Assembly: GCF_047973035.1 (NCBI RefSeq)
Contig: NZ_JBKEBF010000012.1
Span: forward strand, 94,388-158,387
From: Oleidesulfovibrio sp047973035
GTDB taxonomy: Bacteria; Desulfobacterota; Desulfovibrionia; Desulfovibrionales; Desulfovibrionaceae
DNA: 64,000 nucleotides
Reading direction: 5' to 3'
The notes below the pieces were generated by a model. The model saw only the letters and a list, made by a program, of their open reading frames with translations, made no database searches and was not told the origin of the DNA. Made by a program: the position numbers and the translations under genes. Below, in pieces: positions 22,012 through 30,961 of the stretch. Within the stretch, counting starts at the first letter, position 1, and each line of letters starts with the position of its first letter.

Positions 22012-23391
22012 ATGAACCAGAAAAAATTTCATATAATCACTTTCGGCTGTCAGATGAACGTTAACGACTCTGACTGGCTGGCACGGGCTTTAGAAGCCCG
22101 TGGATTTGCACAAGTGCCAGAAAACGAGGCACACATATACATTATCAACACCTGCTCTGTTCGCGATAAGCCAGAGCAGAAAGTATACTCGTTACTCGGT
22201 CGCATCCGGCGCCAGACTCGCGACAAAAGAAACGTGACAATATGCATAGGCGGCTGTGTTGCTCAGCAGATCGGCAAAGGCTTTTTCAAGCGCTTTGATC
22301 AGGTACGCCTTGTCTTTGGCACTGACGGAGCAGCATCCGCCCCGCAAGCTATCGAACGACTGGTGCACGAACCACATGCCCGCATAAGCCTGCTCGATTT
22401 TTCAGAAGAATACCCAGAGCGCGATGCCGGATGGGAAAATGCTCCCGTTCCCGTTTCTGCCTTTGTTAACATCATGCAGGGGTGCGATAACTACTGCGCG
22501 TACTGCATCGTGCCTTATACCCGTGGCAGACAGAAGTCGCGCAGCACAGAATCTGTTCTGGAAGAGTGTACCCAGCTTGTGGAACGTGGTACGCGGGAAA
22601 TCACACTGCTTGGTCAGAATGTGAACTCCTTCGGCAAAGATTCGCACGGCGACGGAACAACTTTTTCCGAATTGCTTCATAAAATTGCAGCCATCCCCGG
22701 TCTGGAACGACTGCGCTTTATGACTCCGCACCCCAAGGATATCGCCGACGAGGTAATCGCGGCTTTCGGTAAGCTTAAAAATCTGTGCCCCAGAGTCCAC
22801 CTGCCCCTGCAGTCCGGTTCGGATGCCGTGCTTAAAAAAATGGGCCGCAAGTATGATATGGCCCGCTTTATGAGCATTGTGGAAAAACTTAAGCAGGCGC
22901 GTCCCGACATTGTCATCAGTACAGACCTTATTGTCGGCTTTCCCGGAGAGACAGAAGACGACTTTCAGCAGACGCTGAATGCTTTGCGCAACGTACCGTT
23001 TGTACAAAGTTTTTCGTTCATCTACTCTGACAGGCCGGGAACTCGTGCGGAAATGCTGCCGGACAAACTATCGCGCGAAGAAAAGACAGAACGCCTCATC
23101 CTCTTGCAGGCACAGCAAAATGAATGCACTGATGCTGCGTTGCGTGCTATGGTAGGCAAAACTGTAGATGTACTTTTTGAAAGCATGAGTCCGAAGCATA
23201 CAGATGGTGATGCACAGCCATCAGTTAATACAGAAGAAGCTGTTGCATGGCAGGGCCGCGATGAATACGGATATGTCATCAATGTCATGCTGCCGGAAGC
23301 CTGCAACCTGTATGGCAAGATCATGCCTGTAACCATTACAGAAGCACGCAAGCATTCGCTGCTTGGAGAACCTGCGGGGAAAGCATGGTAG
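22012..23391 (+). CDS. miaB: tRNA-2-methylthio-N6-dimethylallyladenosine synthase MiaB
   Basis: This radical-SAM methylthiotransferase modifies A37 of tRNAs reading codons that start with U. From the chosen start it is 459 residues. The N-terminal domain holds the auxiliary-cluster cysteines in FGCQMN, NTCSV and GGCVAQ. The radical-SAM motif GCDNYCAYC is near residue 156, and a TRAM domain ends the protein. The start is uncertain: the frame is open from a GTG at 21949 and an ATG at 21973, but 22012 gives the usual MiaB N-terminus. None has a convincing ribosome site. The stop overlaps the start of the DUF151 gene. Confidence 0.95.
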   Translation: MNQKKFHIITFGCQMNVNDSDWLARALEARGFAQVPENEAHIYIINTCSVRDKPEQKVYSLLGRIRRQTRDKRNVTICIGGCVAQQIGKGFFKRFDQVRLVFGTDGAASAPQAIERLVHEPHARISLLDFSEEYPERDAGWENAPVPVSAFVNIMQGCDNYCAYCIVPYTRGRQKSRSTESVLEECTQLVERGTREITLLGQNVNSFGKDSHGDGTTFSELLHKIAAIPGLERLRFMTPHPKDIADEVIAAFGKLKNLCPRVHLPLQSGSDAVLKKMGRKYDMARFMSIVEKLKQARPDIVISTDLIVGFPGETEDDFQQTLNALRNVPFVQSFSFIYSDRPGTRAEMLPDKLSREEKTERLILLQAQQNECTDAALRAMVGKTVDVLFESMSPKHTDGDAQPSVNTEEAVAWQGRDEYGYVINVMLPEACNLYGKIMPVTITEARKHSLLGEPAGKAW

Positions 23392-23948
23392 TTGAAATGA
23401 AAGTAATGGGCTTATCTCTTGATGAAGCAACCAAAGCCCCCATACTCGTTCTGAAACAGCGCGAAGGTGATGATGTTCTGCCCATCTGGATAGGCGCCAT
23501 GGAAGCCATGGCAATATCGTTGGCGCTGAACGATGTGGAAACGCCAAGGCCGCTCACACATGACCTGCTGCTTACCTCTCTTGCCGCTATGGGCGCTAAA
23601 CTTGTGGCGGTCAATGTGGTGGACCTGCGTGAAGGCACCTACTTTGCCGAACTGGAAATCATACAGGGAGAAACCACTGTACGGGTGGACAGCAGGCCTT
23701 CTGACGCAGTAGCTCTGGCCCTGCGAGCAGAAGCACCTATTATGGTCAGCAGCGAAGTGCTGCAAAAAGCCGGTGACGAGCGTCTGCGCCCCATGCATGG
23801 CGATCCGGCGTTGTTAAAAAGCCCTTCTGATGCTGCTGCCGCACTGTTGAAGCAGGATGGCACTCCTAGCCCCGCAGGCGATGCATCTGAGGATGAACTG
23901 GAAGAACTGCTGCGCAAACTTGAACCGGTGACAAAGTACAAAATGTAG
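23385..23948 (+). CDS. bifunctional nuclease family protein (DUF151)
   Basis: This 187-residue protein matches the DUF151/BFN family: LPIWIGAMEAMAISLAL, HDLL near residue 58, and RPSDAVALALRAEAPIMVS. Characterised plant and Thermotoga members are reported as nucleases; the bacterial role is poorly known. The ATG lies inside the last codons of miaB, so the two are co-translated. The last 50 residues are acidic and variable. A terminator follows about 30 bases after the stop. Confidence 0.9.
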   Translation: MVVEMKVMGLSLDEATKAPILVLKQREGDDVLPIWIGAMEAMAISLALNDVETPRPLTHDLLLTSLAAMGAKLVAVNVVDLREGTYFAELEIIQGETTVRVDSRPSDAVALALRAEAPIMVSSEVLQKAGDERLRPMHGDPALLKSPSDAAAALLKQDGTPSPAGDASEDELEELLRKLEPVTKYKM

Positions 23949-23978
23949 TTCCGGACTGTCTGTCTGTAAAAACATCAG

Positions 23979-24001
23979 GCCCGCTTTTGCGGGCTTTTTT
24001 T
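23979..24001 (+). terminator. miaB-DUF151 operon terminator
   Basis: GCCCGC pairs with GCGGGC around TTTT, followed by seven T. Confidence 0.93.
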
Positions 24002-24090
24002 GTGGGCAGCGCTGCCGACTACTCACTTTTCATCCATAAACAGGCTGTTCTGCCGTTTGCCAGACGTCCGGCAACACGCTACAAAACCAT

Positions 24091-24744
24091 ATGATCGAAT
24101 TACGCGCATACACATCCTTAAGTTGCGGCTCTATGGCTCCCGCCGAAGCTGTCCGCATGGCAAAACTTGCAGGCCTGCGTGCCGTCACGTTTACGGAGCG
24201 GGTCGACGCTGCAACCATGCATCCAGTGCTCAATCAGCTAGCACCTGTAGCGCGCTCTCTTTCACTATACGCGGGAATCGACGTTATCGCTGGGTGTGAG
24301 CTTGCGTACATGCCATCTGCTCTGCTGCCTGATGCCATCGCGGAAGCCCGCGCCGCCGGAGCACAGTTTGTGGCCGTCCTTGGTCAGTATCTGAGCGGTC
24401 ATGTGGAGGAAGGAACCAATCTGGCTGCCATAGAGGGCGGGTGCGATTTACTCAGCAGCCCCGGATTGATAACGGAGGAAGAGGCGGTTCTGGCAGCTGA
24501 AAAAAATTGCATGCTGGACGTAACTGCCTATAGCCCCCATGCACTGGCGAATGGTCATGTTGTTCGCATGAGCCGTGCAACCGGAGCACGAATTGCCGTT
24601 ACCGGCGGAGTGCATGAAGCCATCGCTTTTATCAGTGCCGACCTGCGGCGGGCTGTAGGTATTGGTGCCGGTATGACAGCTGACGAATATGCAACTTCCC
24701 GAAGCCATATAAATGCCCTGCTCTCACGAATGCTTCGTATGTAA
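24091..24744 (+). CDS. PHP-family protein lacking most metal ligands (probable pseudoenzyme)
   Basis: This 217-residue protein aligns by eye along its whole length with PHP histidinol-phosphatase-domain proteins, which bind three metals through conserved His/Asp/Glu. Most ligands are replaced: the first motif DLHTHT reads ELRAYT (His to Arg5 and Tyr7), TDH reads TER (36-37), GVELTH reads GCELAY (Glu70 kept, His to Tyr73), HGE reads LGQ (97-99), AHPG reads SSPG (Ser123), and NTDAH reads TGGVH (Asp lost, His175 kept). The fold core, including GLITEEEA and NGHVVRM, is intact. Phosphatase activity is therefore unlikely and a binding role more plausible. The gene stands alone between two terminated units. 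Confidence 0.75.
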   Translation: MIELRAYTSLSCGSMAPAEAVRMAKLAGLRAVTFTERVDAATMHPVLNQLAPVARSLSLYAGIDVIAGCELAYMPSALLPDAIAEARAAGAQFVAVLGQYLSGHVEEGTNLAAIEGGCDLLSSPGLITEEEAVLAAEKNCMLDVTAYSPHALANGHVVRMSRATGARIAVTGGVHEAIAFISADLRRAVGIGAGMTADEYATSRSHINALLSRMLRM

Positions 24745-24990
24745 TGTTCTTGTGTATCACGTACGCATCGGGTGTTCTTTCATACCCTCTGATGCAGAGA
24801 GCGGACAATCCCTTCATCACATACGATAACGGCTAGCTGTTTAACTGAACAACATATACCATCGGTACATTTCAACGTATCTGGCAGCACTCTTTCCCCG
24901 CCCCAGATAACGCTTCGCTTTCCCTTTATTTCATACAGGCATTCATGTATGAATCCAGTGTTTACTTTCACTAGAAAAACCGGACTATTC

Positions 24991-27900
24991 ATGGACTTCA
25001 TACAATTTTCCATCCGCAAGCCTGTTTCCATACTCGTCGGAGTTATCCTTGTAGCCCTGTTCGGCGTCATCGGCCTGTTAGGAATGCCCTATCAACTCAG
25101 CCCGACTGTAACTGAGCCGGAAATTACTGTCCGTACATCATGGACAGGAGCCACCCCGTACGAAATTGAACGTGACATCATCGAAGAGCAGGAAAAGGCC
25201 CTGAAGGGCGTAAGCGGCCTGCAGACGATGGAAAGTACGGCCTCCAACGGACAGGGGGAAATCACCCTGCGTTTTTCCGTCGGTACGGACCTTGATGATG
25301 CAGTTCTGCGCGTTTCAAACAAGCTGGATGAAGTCCCTTCATATCCTGAAAACGTAGACAGGCCCATCATTTCCGCCACCGGCGCCTCTGCATCTCCTAT
25401 TATCTGGATGGTATTGAAGACTCTGCCGGATAACCCGAAAGGAATCGATACATACCGCACGTTCTTTGAAGACGAAGTAAGACAGGACCTTGAGCGCGTG
25501 GAAGGTGTGGCCGAGCTTATGGTTTACGGCGGCACAGAGCGGGAAATGCAGGTTATCATCGACCCCATCCGTCTTGCAGCACACGGTCTTACCATTAACG
25601 ATCTTCGTAATGTTCTTGCGGCTGAAAACGTCAATATTTCAGCCGGCAACCTTGATGTCGGACGCCGCGAATACCGTATCCGCACAGTAGGCAGCTTTTC
25701 TTCTCCCGAAGAAATTGAACGGGTAGTTATCCAGTCCACAGGCCAGCACCGGATTCGCGTTGGTGATGTCGCACGGGTAGGTTTCGGCTATGCAGAACGT
25801 AACGTTTCAATTCAGCACAACGGGCAGGCGGGCATTGTCTGCGCTGTCAAAGCCGAACCGGGTGCAAACGTACTGGAAGTTACAAACGACACTGAGGCAG
25901 CCGTAAATCAGCTGAACGAAACTATTCTGAAAGAAAACGGACTGTACTTTGACTGGTCTTCTGACCAACGCCCTTATATTAACGGCGCCATCAGTCTGGT
26001 ACAACAGAACATACTTATCGGCGGTCTGCTGGCAATATGCGTGTTGCTGGTCTTTCTGCAGTCAGCCTCTTCAACTGTTATTGTAGCGGTTGCCATTCCC
26101 ATCTCGGTGGTAGGCACCTTTATCTTTATGAGTGCGCTCGGGCGCAACCTGAACGTAGTCAGCCTTGCCGGTATCTCATTTGCCGTGGGTATGCTGGTGG
26201 ATAACGCCATCGTTGTATTGGAAAACATCGACAGGCACCGCAGTATGGGTAAAAACCCGTTTCTTGCGGCTTATGACGGCACACGTGAAGTATGGGGGGC
26301 GGTTCTTGCGTCTACCCTGACAACCGTCGCGGTTTTTCTTCCTGTTGTGTTCATTGAACAGGAAGCAGGCCAGCTGTTTAAAGATATCGCCATTGCTGTT
26401 ACCTGCGCCATCACGTTGTCGCTCTTTGTGTCCATCTCTGTCATTCCCATGCTGGCCAATCTTTTCTTTTCAAGGTCGAAGCGTAAAGACGGCCCCAGAG
26501 GCATAAAAGTCATCACCACCATCGGAAACGGCTTCTCACGCTTTATGATGGCTCTGGTAGACTTGGCCCTAAAGAATGCACTGACCAAGCTAATAACCAT
26601 TCTGCTGCTGACAACCATTTCAGTCGGTTCTGCAGCTATTTTCTTTCCTAAAATGGAATACCTTCCACAAGGCAACAGAAACCTCGTGCTTTCCATTCTT
26701 ATTCCGCCCCCCGGTCTTTCTCTGGAAGAACGGGAGCAGATCGGACAGTACATTTATTCACAGGCAGAACCGCACATCAAAAAAGAGGCGGACGGCATCC
26801 CTGCCATTCACAGCCTTTTCTATGTGGGTGCACCGGACTTTATGCTGTTCGGCGCCACCAGTGTGCATGAACAGCGGGCAGGTGAACTCATTCCCATGTT
26901 CAGCCGCATTATGAATACCATCCCCGGCATGTTCGGGGTAAGCTTGCAGGCTGGTATCTTCCAGACATCGCTTGGCAAAGGCCGCACCATCGAGGTCGAC
27001 CTGCGTGCTTCTGATCTGAATCAGCTGGTAGGCGGTGCCGGAGCATTGTTCGGCACTTTGATGGGTGAAATTCCGGGCGCACAGATACGCCCTCTGCCCT
27101 CGCTTGAACTGTTGTTCCCCGAAGTCCGTCTTATCCCCGACAGAGAACGTCTGCGCGCTGCAGGAATGAGCGCAAGCGATCTGGGTATTGCCGTTGATGT
27201 GCTTATGGACGGCAGAAAGGTGAGCGAGTTTAAAGAAGAAGGTAAAAAGAAAGTCGATCTTGTCATCAAGGCTGAAGGTGAGCAACTGAACACGCCTGAA
27301 GCTGTTTACAGAGCGCTGATTGCCACCCCTGCCGGCGGAACAGTGCCTGTTTCCTCACTGGCCGATCTGGTGCGTACTTACGGCATAACGCAGATCAGGC
27401 ACCTTGAAAGACAGCGGACTGTAACCCTGCAGGTTACCCCTCCTGCTCACATTCCGCTGCAGCAGGCTATGGAACAGATTGAAAACGACATTATTCCCAA
27501 GCTGGCTCAGGGGCCGCTTGCCGGAATCAAGTATTCCATTTCCGGTGCTGCCGACAAACTGACACAGACACGGGAAGCGCTGCAATGGAACTTCCTGCTG
27601 GCACTCGCCATCACATACCTGTTGATGTCGGCTCTTTTCGGCAACTTTGTGTATCCCATGCTTATTATGTTTACCATACCGCTTGCAGCTGCGGGCGGCA
27701 TCATAGGCCTGCGCCTTGAAAACATATTCATTGCCCCCCAGCCTATGGATGTATTGACCATGCTCGGATTTATCATCTTGATAGGCGTAGTGGTAAACAA
27801 CGCAATCCTCATCGTGCACCAGTCTCTGAATAACATTCGTGAACTGAACATGGAGCCACAGACGGCCATCCGCGAATCTGTACGCACACGTCTGCGCCCC

Positions 27901-28110
27901 ATTTATATGAGTGCAACGACATCACTGTTCGGCATGTTGCCTCTGGTTGTTGCCCCCGGCCCAGGGTCGGAACTGTACCGCGGTCTGGGTGCTGTCGTGC
28001 TCGGCGGCCTTGCCATCTCCACGCTGTTCACTGTGTTTGTCATACCGGCACTGCTTTCATTCTTTATAGGTATGGAGAAAAACTCCGGAACGGAAGAAAG
28101 CCACAGTTAA
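24991..28110 (+). CDS. RND-family efflux pump, inner-membrane subunit
   Basis: From the chosen start this is a 1039-residue HAE1-type RND transporter, a proton-driven exporter of drugs or other hydrophobic molecules. The typical start MDFIQFSIRKPVS, two large periplasmic loops and about 12 spans are present. The TM4 proton-relay segment reads GMLVDNAIVVLEN, with Asp-Asn rather than Asp-Asp, as in several SwrC-like branches. A start at 24949 is possible in the same frame; neither has a strong ribosome site. Such pumps usually sit beside a membrane-fusion protein gene and often a TolC gene. None is adjacent here: the upstream gene is the PHP protein and the downstream end is a terminator. Confidence 0.93.
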   Translation: MDFIQFSIRKPVSILVGVILVALFGVIGLLGMPYQLSPTVTEPEITVRTSWTGATPYEIERDIIEEQEKALKGVSGLQTMESTASNGQGEITLRFSVGTDLDDAVLRVSNKLDEVPSYPENVDRPIISATGASASPIIWMVLKTLPDNPKGIDTYRTFFEDEVRQDLERVEGVAELMVYGGTEREMQVIIDPIRLAAHGLTINDLRNVLAAENVNISAGNLDVGRREYRIRTVGSFSSPEEIERVVIQSTGQHRIRVGDVARVGFGYAERNVSIQHNGQAGIVCAVKAEPGANVLEVTNDTEAAVNQLNETILKENGLYFDWSSDQRPYINGAISLVQQNILIGGLLAICVLLVFLQSASSTVIVAVAIPISVVGTFIFMSALGRNLNVVSLAGISFAVGMLVDNAIVVLENIDRHRSMGKNPFLAAYDGTREVWGAVLASTLTTVAVFLPVVFIEQEAGQLFKDIAIAVTCAITLSLFVSISVIPMLANLFFSRSKRKDGPRGIKVITTIGNGFSRFMMALVDLALKNALTKLITILLLTTISVGSAAIFFPKMEYLPQGNRNLVLSILIPPPGLSLEEREQIGQYIYSQAEPHIKKEADGIPAIHSLFYVGAPDFMLFGATSVHEQRAGELIPMFSRIMNTIPGMFGVSLQAGIFQTSLGKGRTIEVDLRASDLNQLVGGAGALFGTLMGEIPGAQIRPLPSLELLFPEVRLIPDRERLRAAGMSASDLGIAVDVLMDGRKVSEFKEEGKKKVDLVIKAEGEQLNTPEAVYRALIATPAGGTVPVSSLADLVRTYGITQIRHLERQRTVTLQVTPPAHIPLQQAMEQIENDIIPKLAQGPLAGIKYSISGAADKLTQTREALQWNFLLALAITYLLMSALFGNFVYPMLIMFTIPLAAAGGIIGLRLENIFIAPQPMDVLTMLGFIILIGVVVNNAILIVHQSLNNIRELNMEPQTAIRESVRTRLRPIYMSATTSLFGMLPLVVAPGPGSELYRGLGAVVLGGLAISTLFTVFVIPALLSFFIGMEKNSGTEESHS

Positions 28111-28130
28111 CTGAAAACACACGCTAAAAA

Positions 28131-28162
28131 GCCCGCATCCTGAAAAGGATGCGGGCTTTTTC
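28131..28162 (+). terminator. RND pump gene terminator
   Basis: GCCCGCATCC at 28131-28140 pairs perfectly with GGATGCGGGC at 28147-28156, followed by TTTTTC. The preceding AAAAA makes it potentially bidirectional. Confidence 0.95.
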
Positions 28163-28258
28163 TTTTTGCAGCCTAAAGAAAGTCAGGAACCTACCGATTG
28201 CATAGGGTGTGACAGAGTGCATAACAGTCCGCTAGCCGGACTCTGGCGGAGAACACTC

Positions 28259-28675
28259 ATGCTTGATTACTATCGCTTTAAACAGGTTCATGAACTGTAC
28301 CTGAAAGGCCGTCCCGATGAAGCCCGCAGCCTTTTGCAGGAGTTACAATCTAACTATGTAGCTGCCTGTGACGAAAATACATCCCTGCGGGCTCAGATTC
28401 AGGAATATGAAGACATTTTGTACATTTCAAAAAACCTTGTCTTCGACGGCAATAGTTATTGGCTGCATACGGGCAGTATCAGACAAGGCCCGTTTTGTCC
28501 TGAATGCTATAACAAGGAAGGCCTGCTGGTACGGCTTTCCCAGCAGGAAGGTCAATGGCGTTGCAACCACTGCGCAAGCCATTTCGGACAAGAACGCACA
28601 GCCGTGCGCAAACCGGAACGTCCTACAGTGGCGATGGGCCAGCGTGTCGCCAAGGTAATTCCGCTTTATAAATAG
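28259..28675 (+). CDS. small zinc-ribbon protein of unknown function
   Basis: This 138-residue protein has an N-terminal helical part (about 1-60, with KGRPDEARSLLQELQ and a coiled-coil-like segment) and a C-terminal zinc ribbon made of CPEC (about residues 80-83) and CNHC (about 102-105). The tail is basic. Zinc-ribbon proteins of this size often bind nucleic acid or another protein; I cannot name a family. The ATG at 28259 follows CGGAGAAC and is preferred over a frame opening at 28166, which would overlap the preceding terminator. Confidence 0.65.
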   Translation: MLDYYRFKQVHELYLKGRPDEARSLLQELQSNYVAACDENTSLRAQIQEYEDILYISKNLVFDGNSYWLHTGSIRQGPFCPECYNKEGLLVRLSQQEGQWRCNHCASHFGQERTAVRKPERPTVAMGQRVAKVIPLYK

Positions 28676-28723
28676 GCTCGGACACGGGAGGGGATGGAGC
28701 AAGACCATCAACCCGGGGGAAAC

Positions 28724-28807
28724 ATGTCATTCGAGCGCCTGTATATTGCGACAGGTTTTCTTTCCATTCTGGCACTGTTTACATTGGCATGCCACGCATG
28801 GGGATAG
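28724..28807 (+). CDS. possible 27-residue single-span membrane peptide
   Basis: A tiny ORF reads MSFERLYIATGFLSI, continuing through a hydrophobic stretch to a short tail ending HAWG. It has GGGGG five bases before the ATG, a charged start (Glu-Arg) and one span of about 18 residues. A strong terminator begins 14 bases past the stop. It lies just downstream of the zinc-ribbon gene and probably shares its transcript. Small membrane peptides of this kind often adjust larger membrane proteins, but no partner is evident. The support is the ribosome site, hydrophobicity and terminator spacing only. Confidence 0.5.
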   Translation: MSFERLYIATGFLSILALFTLACHAWG

Positions 28808-28821
28808 AAAAATCCACTAAG

Positions 28822-28850
28822 CGCCCGCACAGCGGGCGTTTTTCTTTTTC
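28822..28850 (+). terminator. terminator after the small membrane ORF
   Basis: CGCCCGC at 28822-28828 pairs with GCGGGCG at 28832-28838 around ACA, followed by TTTTTCTTTTTC. Confidence 0.95.
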
Positions 28851-28955
28851 TGCAGTATCATCAGGCTAAAGAATCGGCCCGCAAATGCCGATATGATTTG
28901 CAGCAACGGCCGCCCTTCTCCCCTCTATGGGCAGCCATGCAAAGGGCTGACAATC

Positions 28956-30173
28956 ATGCATCAGATACAATACCGGAATACTAATTCTGTCGCACATCAG
29001 GCCTCTGATCCTGTTGCGGCAGCTATAGCTGCCGCACAATACAGAGCGCTGGTACTGACACCGCATAATGGTGTTGCCTCGCTGGATAAGGCAACCTTGC
29101 GTCAGTGCGGTATCCGCACGGTGGAAACATTCGGCTCCGGCATCCGGACTGCAAAGTGGCTCGATTTGCAGGCTACAAGACTGCACACCGAAAACAACCA
29201 TATTCCGCCTGCGGATCTCATTTTATGTGATGAGGTGCTGGATGACATATCAGGGCTGGAGTTTGCAGCCATAATGGCAAAGCATCCGCTACTCAGCAGC
29301 ATTCCCATCATCTTCATGGCATCTTCCGCCACACGGGAAACCGTTGTTAAGGTACTCCAGACAGGCTGCTGCGGCTTTTTGTTACGGCCGTATACCGTTG
29401 ACAGCTTTGCCACGCAGATCAAACGTGCCCGCGGTATCATGCAGCGTACAAGGCAAGCTGGCGCATTGATGAACAAGGCAGAGACCACGCTTTGCAAAGA
29501 GGCTTTTGATGAAGCGCTTGCAGCTTTTGCCAGTGTAATAACCAGAAATAGCTCGCCTGATGAGGAACTGTTTGCAAAAGGGATGGAGCACCTGTCACAT
29601 AGCGACTATGACAGTGCTCTTGAGGCATTTGGCAATGCCGTGCGCATTAACGCCCTGCACGCGGATGCATATTCAGGAATGGCCCGCTGCTGGAAGGCAA
29701 AAGGCAATATGCCCAATTATCATAAATGCCTGAAACTTTCCGGCGAAGCCCATCTCAGGCAAGAGCGCTTTCGCGAAGCTCGTAACGTGTTTGCAAAGTT
29801 GATGGAGGTGGCAGGCAGTGCCACCAACCCTATGCTGCAAAGTGCGGCAAACCTTGTCCGTCAGGGCAACCTGCACGCCGCAGCAGGAGCATTCTTGCAC
29901 GGCACCACTCTGACACCAGAAGTCAGACTACATGAATGCATCGCACGGGCATGTCAGTTTACAGAATCGCCGGAAAGAACAATGGAACAGATTTGCGATG
30001 CAGTAGAAACAATTGCAGGGCCTGCCCGCGCTCATCCCCTACGCAAGCGTCTGCTGGATACCGGCCCCGTTGTCCAGGAGCCCCCTGCACAGGCGTCAAC
30101 ATTTCCAAAGCTGGAAGAAATTATCGCTGTGGCCAAATATACCATCAAGCTGTACAGACAAAGGGCAGCGTAA
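28956..30173 (+). CDS. receiver-TPR protein with degenerate receiver
   Basis: This 405-residue protein has an N-terminal receiver-like domain (about 25-150) and tetratricopeptide-like repeats (about 175-330). The phosphoacceptor Asp appears kept in LILCDEVLDDISG, but the acidic pocket at the first strand is replaced (VLTPHNG) and the conserved Lys is Arg in FLLRPYT. Phosphorylation by a normal histidine kinase is doubtful. The layout resembles cytoplasmic adaptor proteins that pass a signal through TPR contacts. ATG at 28956 with AAAGGG upstream is chosen over 28893. No kinase is adjacent. A bidirectional terminator lies 60 bases downstream. Confidence 0.8.
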   Translation: MHQIQYRNTNSVAHQASDPVAAAIAAAQYRALVLTPHNGVASLDKATLRQCGIRTVETFGSGIRTAKWLDLQATRLHTENNHIPPADLILCDEVLDDISGLEFAAIMAKHPLLSSIPIIFMASSATRETVVKVLQTGCCGFLLRPYTVDSFATQIKRARGIMQRTRQAGALMNKAETTLCKEAFDEALAAFASVITRNSSPDEELFAKGMEHLSHSDYDSALEAFGNAVRINALHADAYSGMARCWKAKGNMPNYHKCLKLSGEAHLRQERFREARNVFAKLMEVAGSATNPMLQSAANLVRQGNLHAAAGAFLHGTTLTPEVRLHECIARACQFTESPERTMEQICDAVETIAGPARAHPLRKRLLDTGPVVQEPPAQASTFPKLEEIIAVAKYTIKLYRQRAA

Positions 30174-30234
30174 CCGGATATAGGCTTTTCATACTGCCTG
30201 GGTGCAGCATGCACTCCACACGTCAGGCTGAAAC

Positions 30235-30266
30235 AAAAAAAGCGGCTCTCCTGAGCCGCTTTTTAC
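30235..30266. terminator. bidirectional terminator between convergent genes
   Basis: AGCGGCTC pairs with GAGCCGCT around TCCT, flanked by A7 on the left and T5 on the right, so it can end the receiver-TPR gene (plus) and phoU (minus). Confidence 0.93.
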
Positions 30267-30284
30267 TTTCTTTGTACTAATCGC

Positions 30285-30950
30285 TTAATCAAAAAAACGA
30301 TGCTTGATGTTGTCGCCGTCCACAATAAATACCACTGCTTCAGCTATGTTCGTAGAAAGGTCACCGACACGCTCAAGCGCTCGGGAAATAAGAATGGTAT
30401 GTACTGCGCGCTCCACTGCGGGACTTTCTTTGGACATATAGTCCATAAGGCCTTTCAGCAGGTCAACTTCCAACGCATTGCACTTTAAATCCATACGACA
30501 CACTTCATACGCAGCTTCTACATTGTTATCTTTGAAGCAGGTCAGAGAATGTACAAACATGGTTCTGGCAACTTCTGCCAGTTCTTCCAGCTGTTCGCTG
30601 AAGGGCAATACGGGGCGTGAAGCCAGAAACATTGCTTTTTCCGCAATGTTCACAGCTTCGTCACCAACACGTTCAAGATTTACGTTAACACGCTGTATAC
30701 CCACAATCGTCCGCAAGTCGACCGCCATAGGCTGCTCAAGCGCAAGCAGGCGCAGGCTCAGATCATCAATCTCGCATTCAAGCCGGTTAATATCGCAGTC
30801 ATGATCGATAACATACTGTGCAAGTTCATAATCGCGCTCATGCAGCGCTTTAATGGCAGTTTCAAGATTTCGCAGTGCCAGCGTTGCCATTTCAAGCACT
30901 TTGACACGGAGAGTAGCAAGTTCCTGATGAAAATGTGTACCCGTAGCCAT
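30285..30950 (-). CDS. phoU: phosphate signalling protein PhoU
   Basis: This 221-residue protein is made of two PhoU three-helix repeats, each with the E/DxxxD-rich metal contact signature, for example NLERVGDEAVNIAEKA and ALERVGDLSTNIAEA. PhoU links the Pst phosphate transporter to PhoR/PhoB signalling and represses the regulon when phosphate is plentiful. It is the last gene of a minus-strand unit phoB-pstB-phoU, with AGGAG before the ATG and only 11 bases from pstB. Confidence 0.95.
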   Translation of the reverse strand: MATGTHFHQELATLRVKVLEMATLALRNLETAIKALHERDYELAQYVIDHDCDINRLECEIDDLSLRLLALEQPMAVDLRTIVGIQRVNVNLERVGDEAVNIAEKAMFLASRPVLPFSEQLEELAEVARTMFVHSLTCFKDNNVEAAYEVCRMDLKCNALEVDLLKGLMDYMSKESPAVERAVHTILISRALERVGDLSTNIAEAVVFIVDGDNIKHRFFD

Positions 30951-30961
30951 GTATACTCCTA

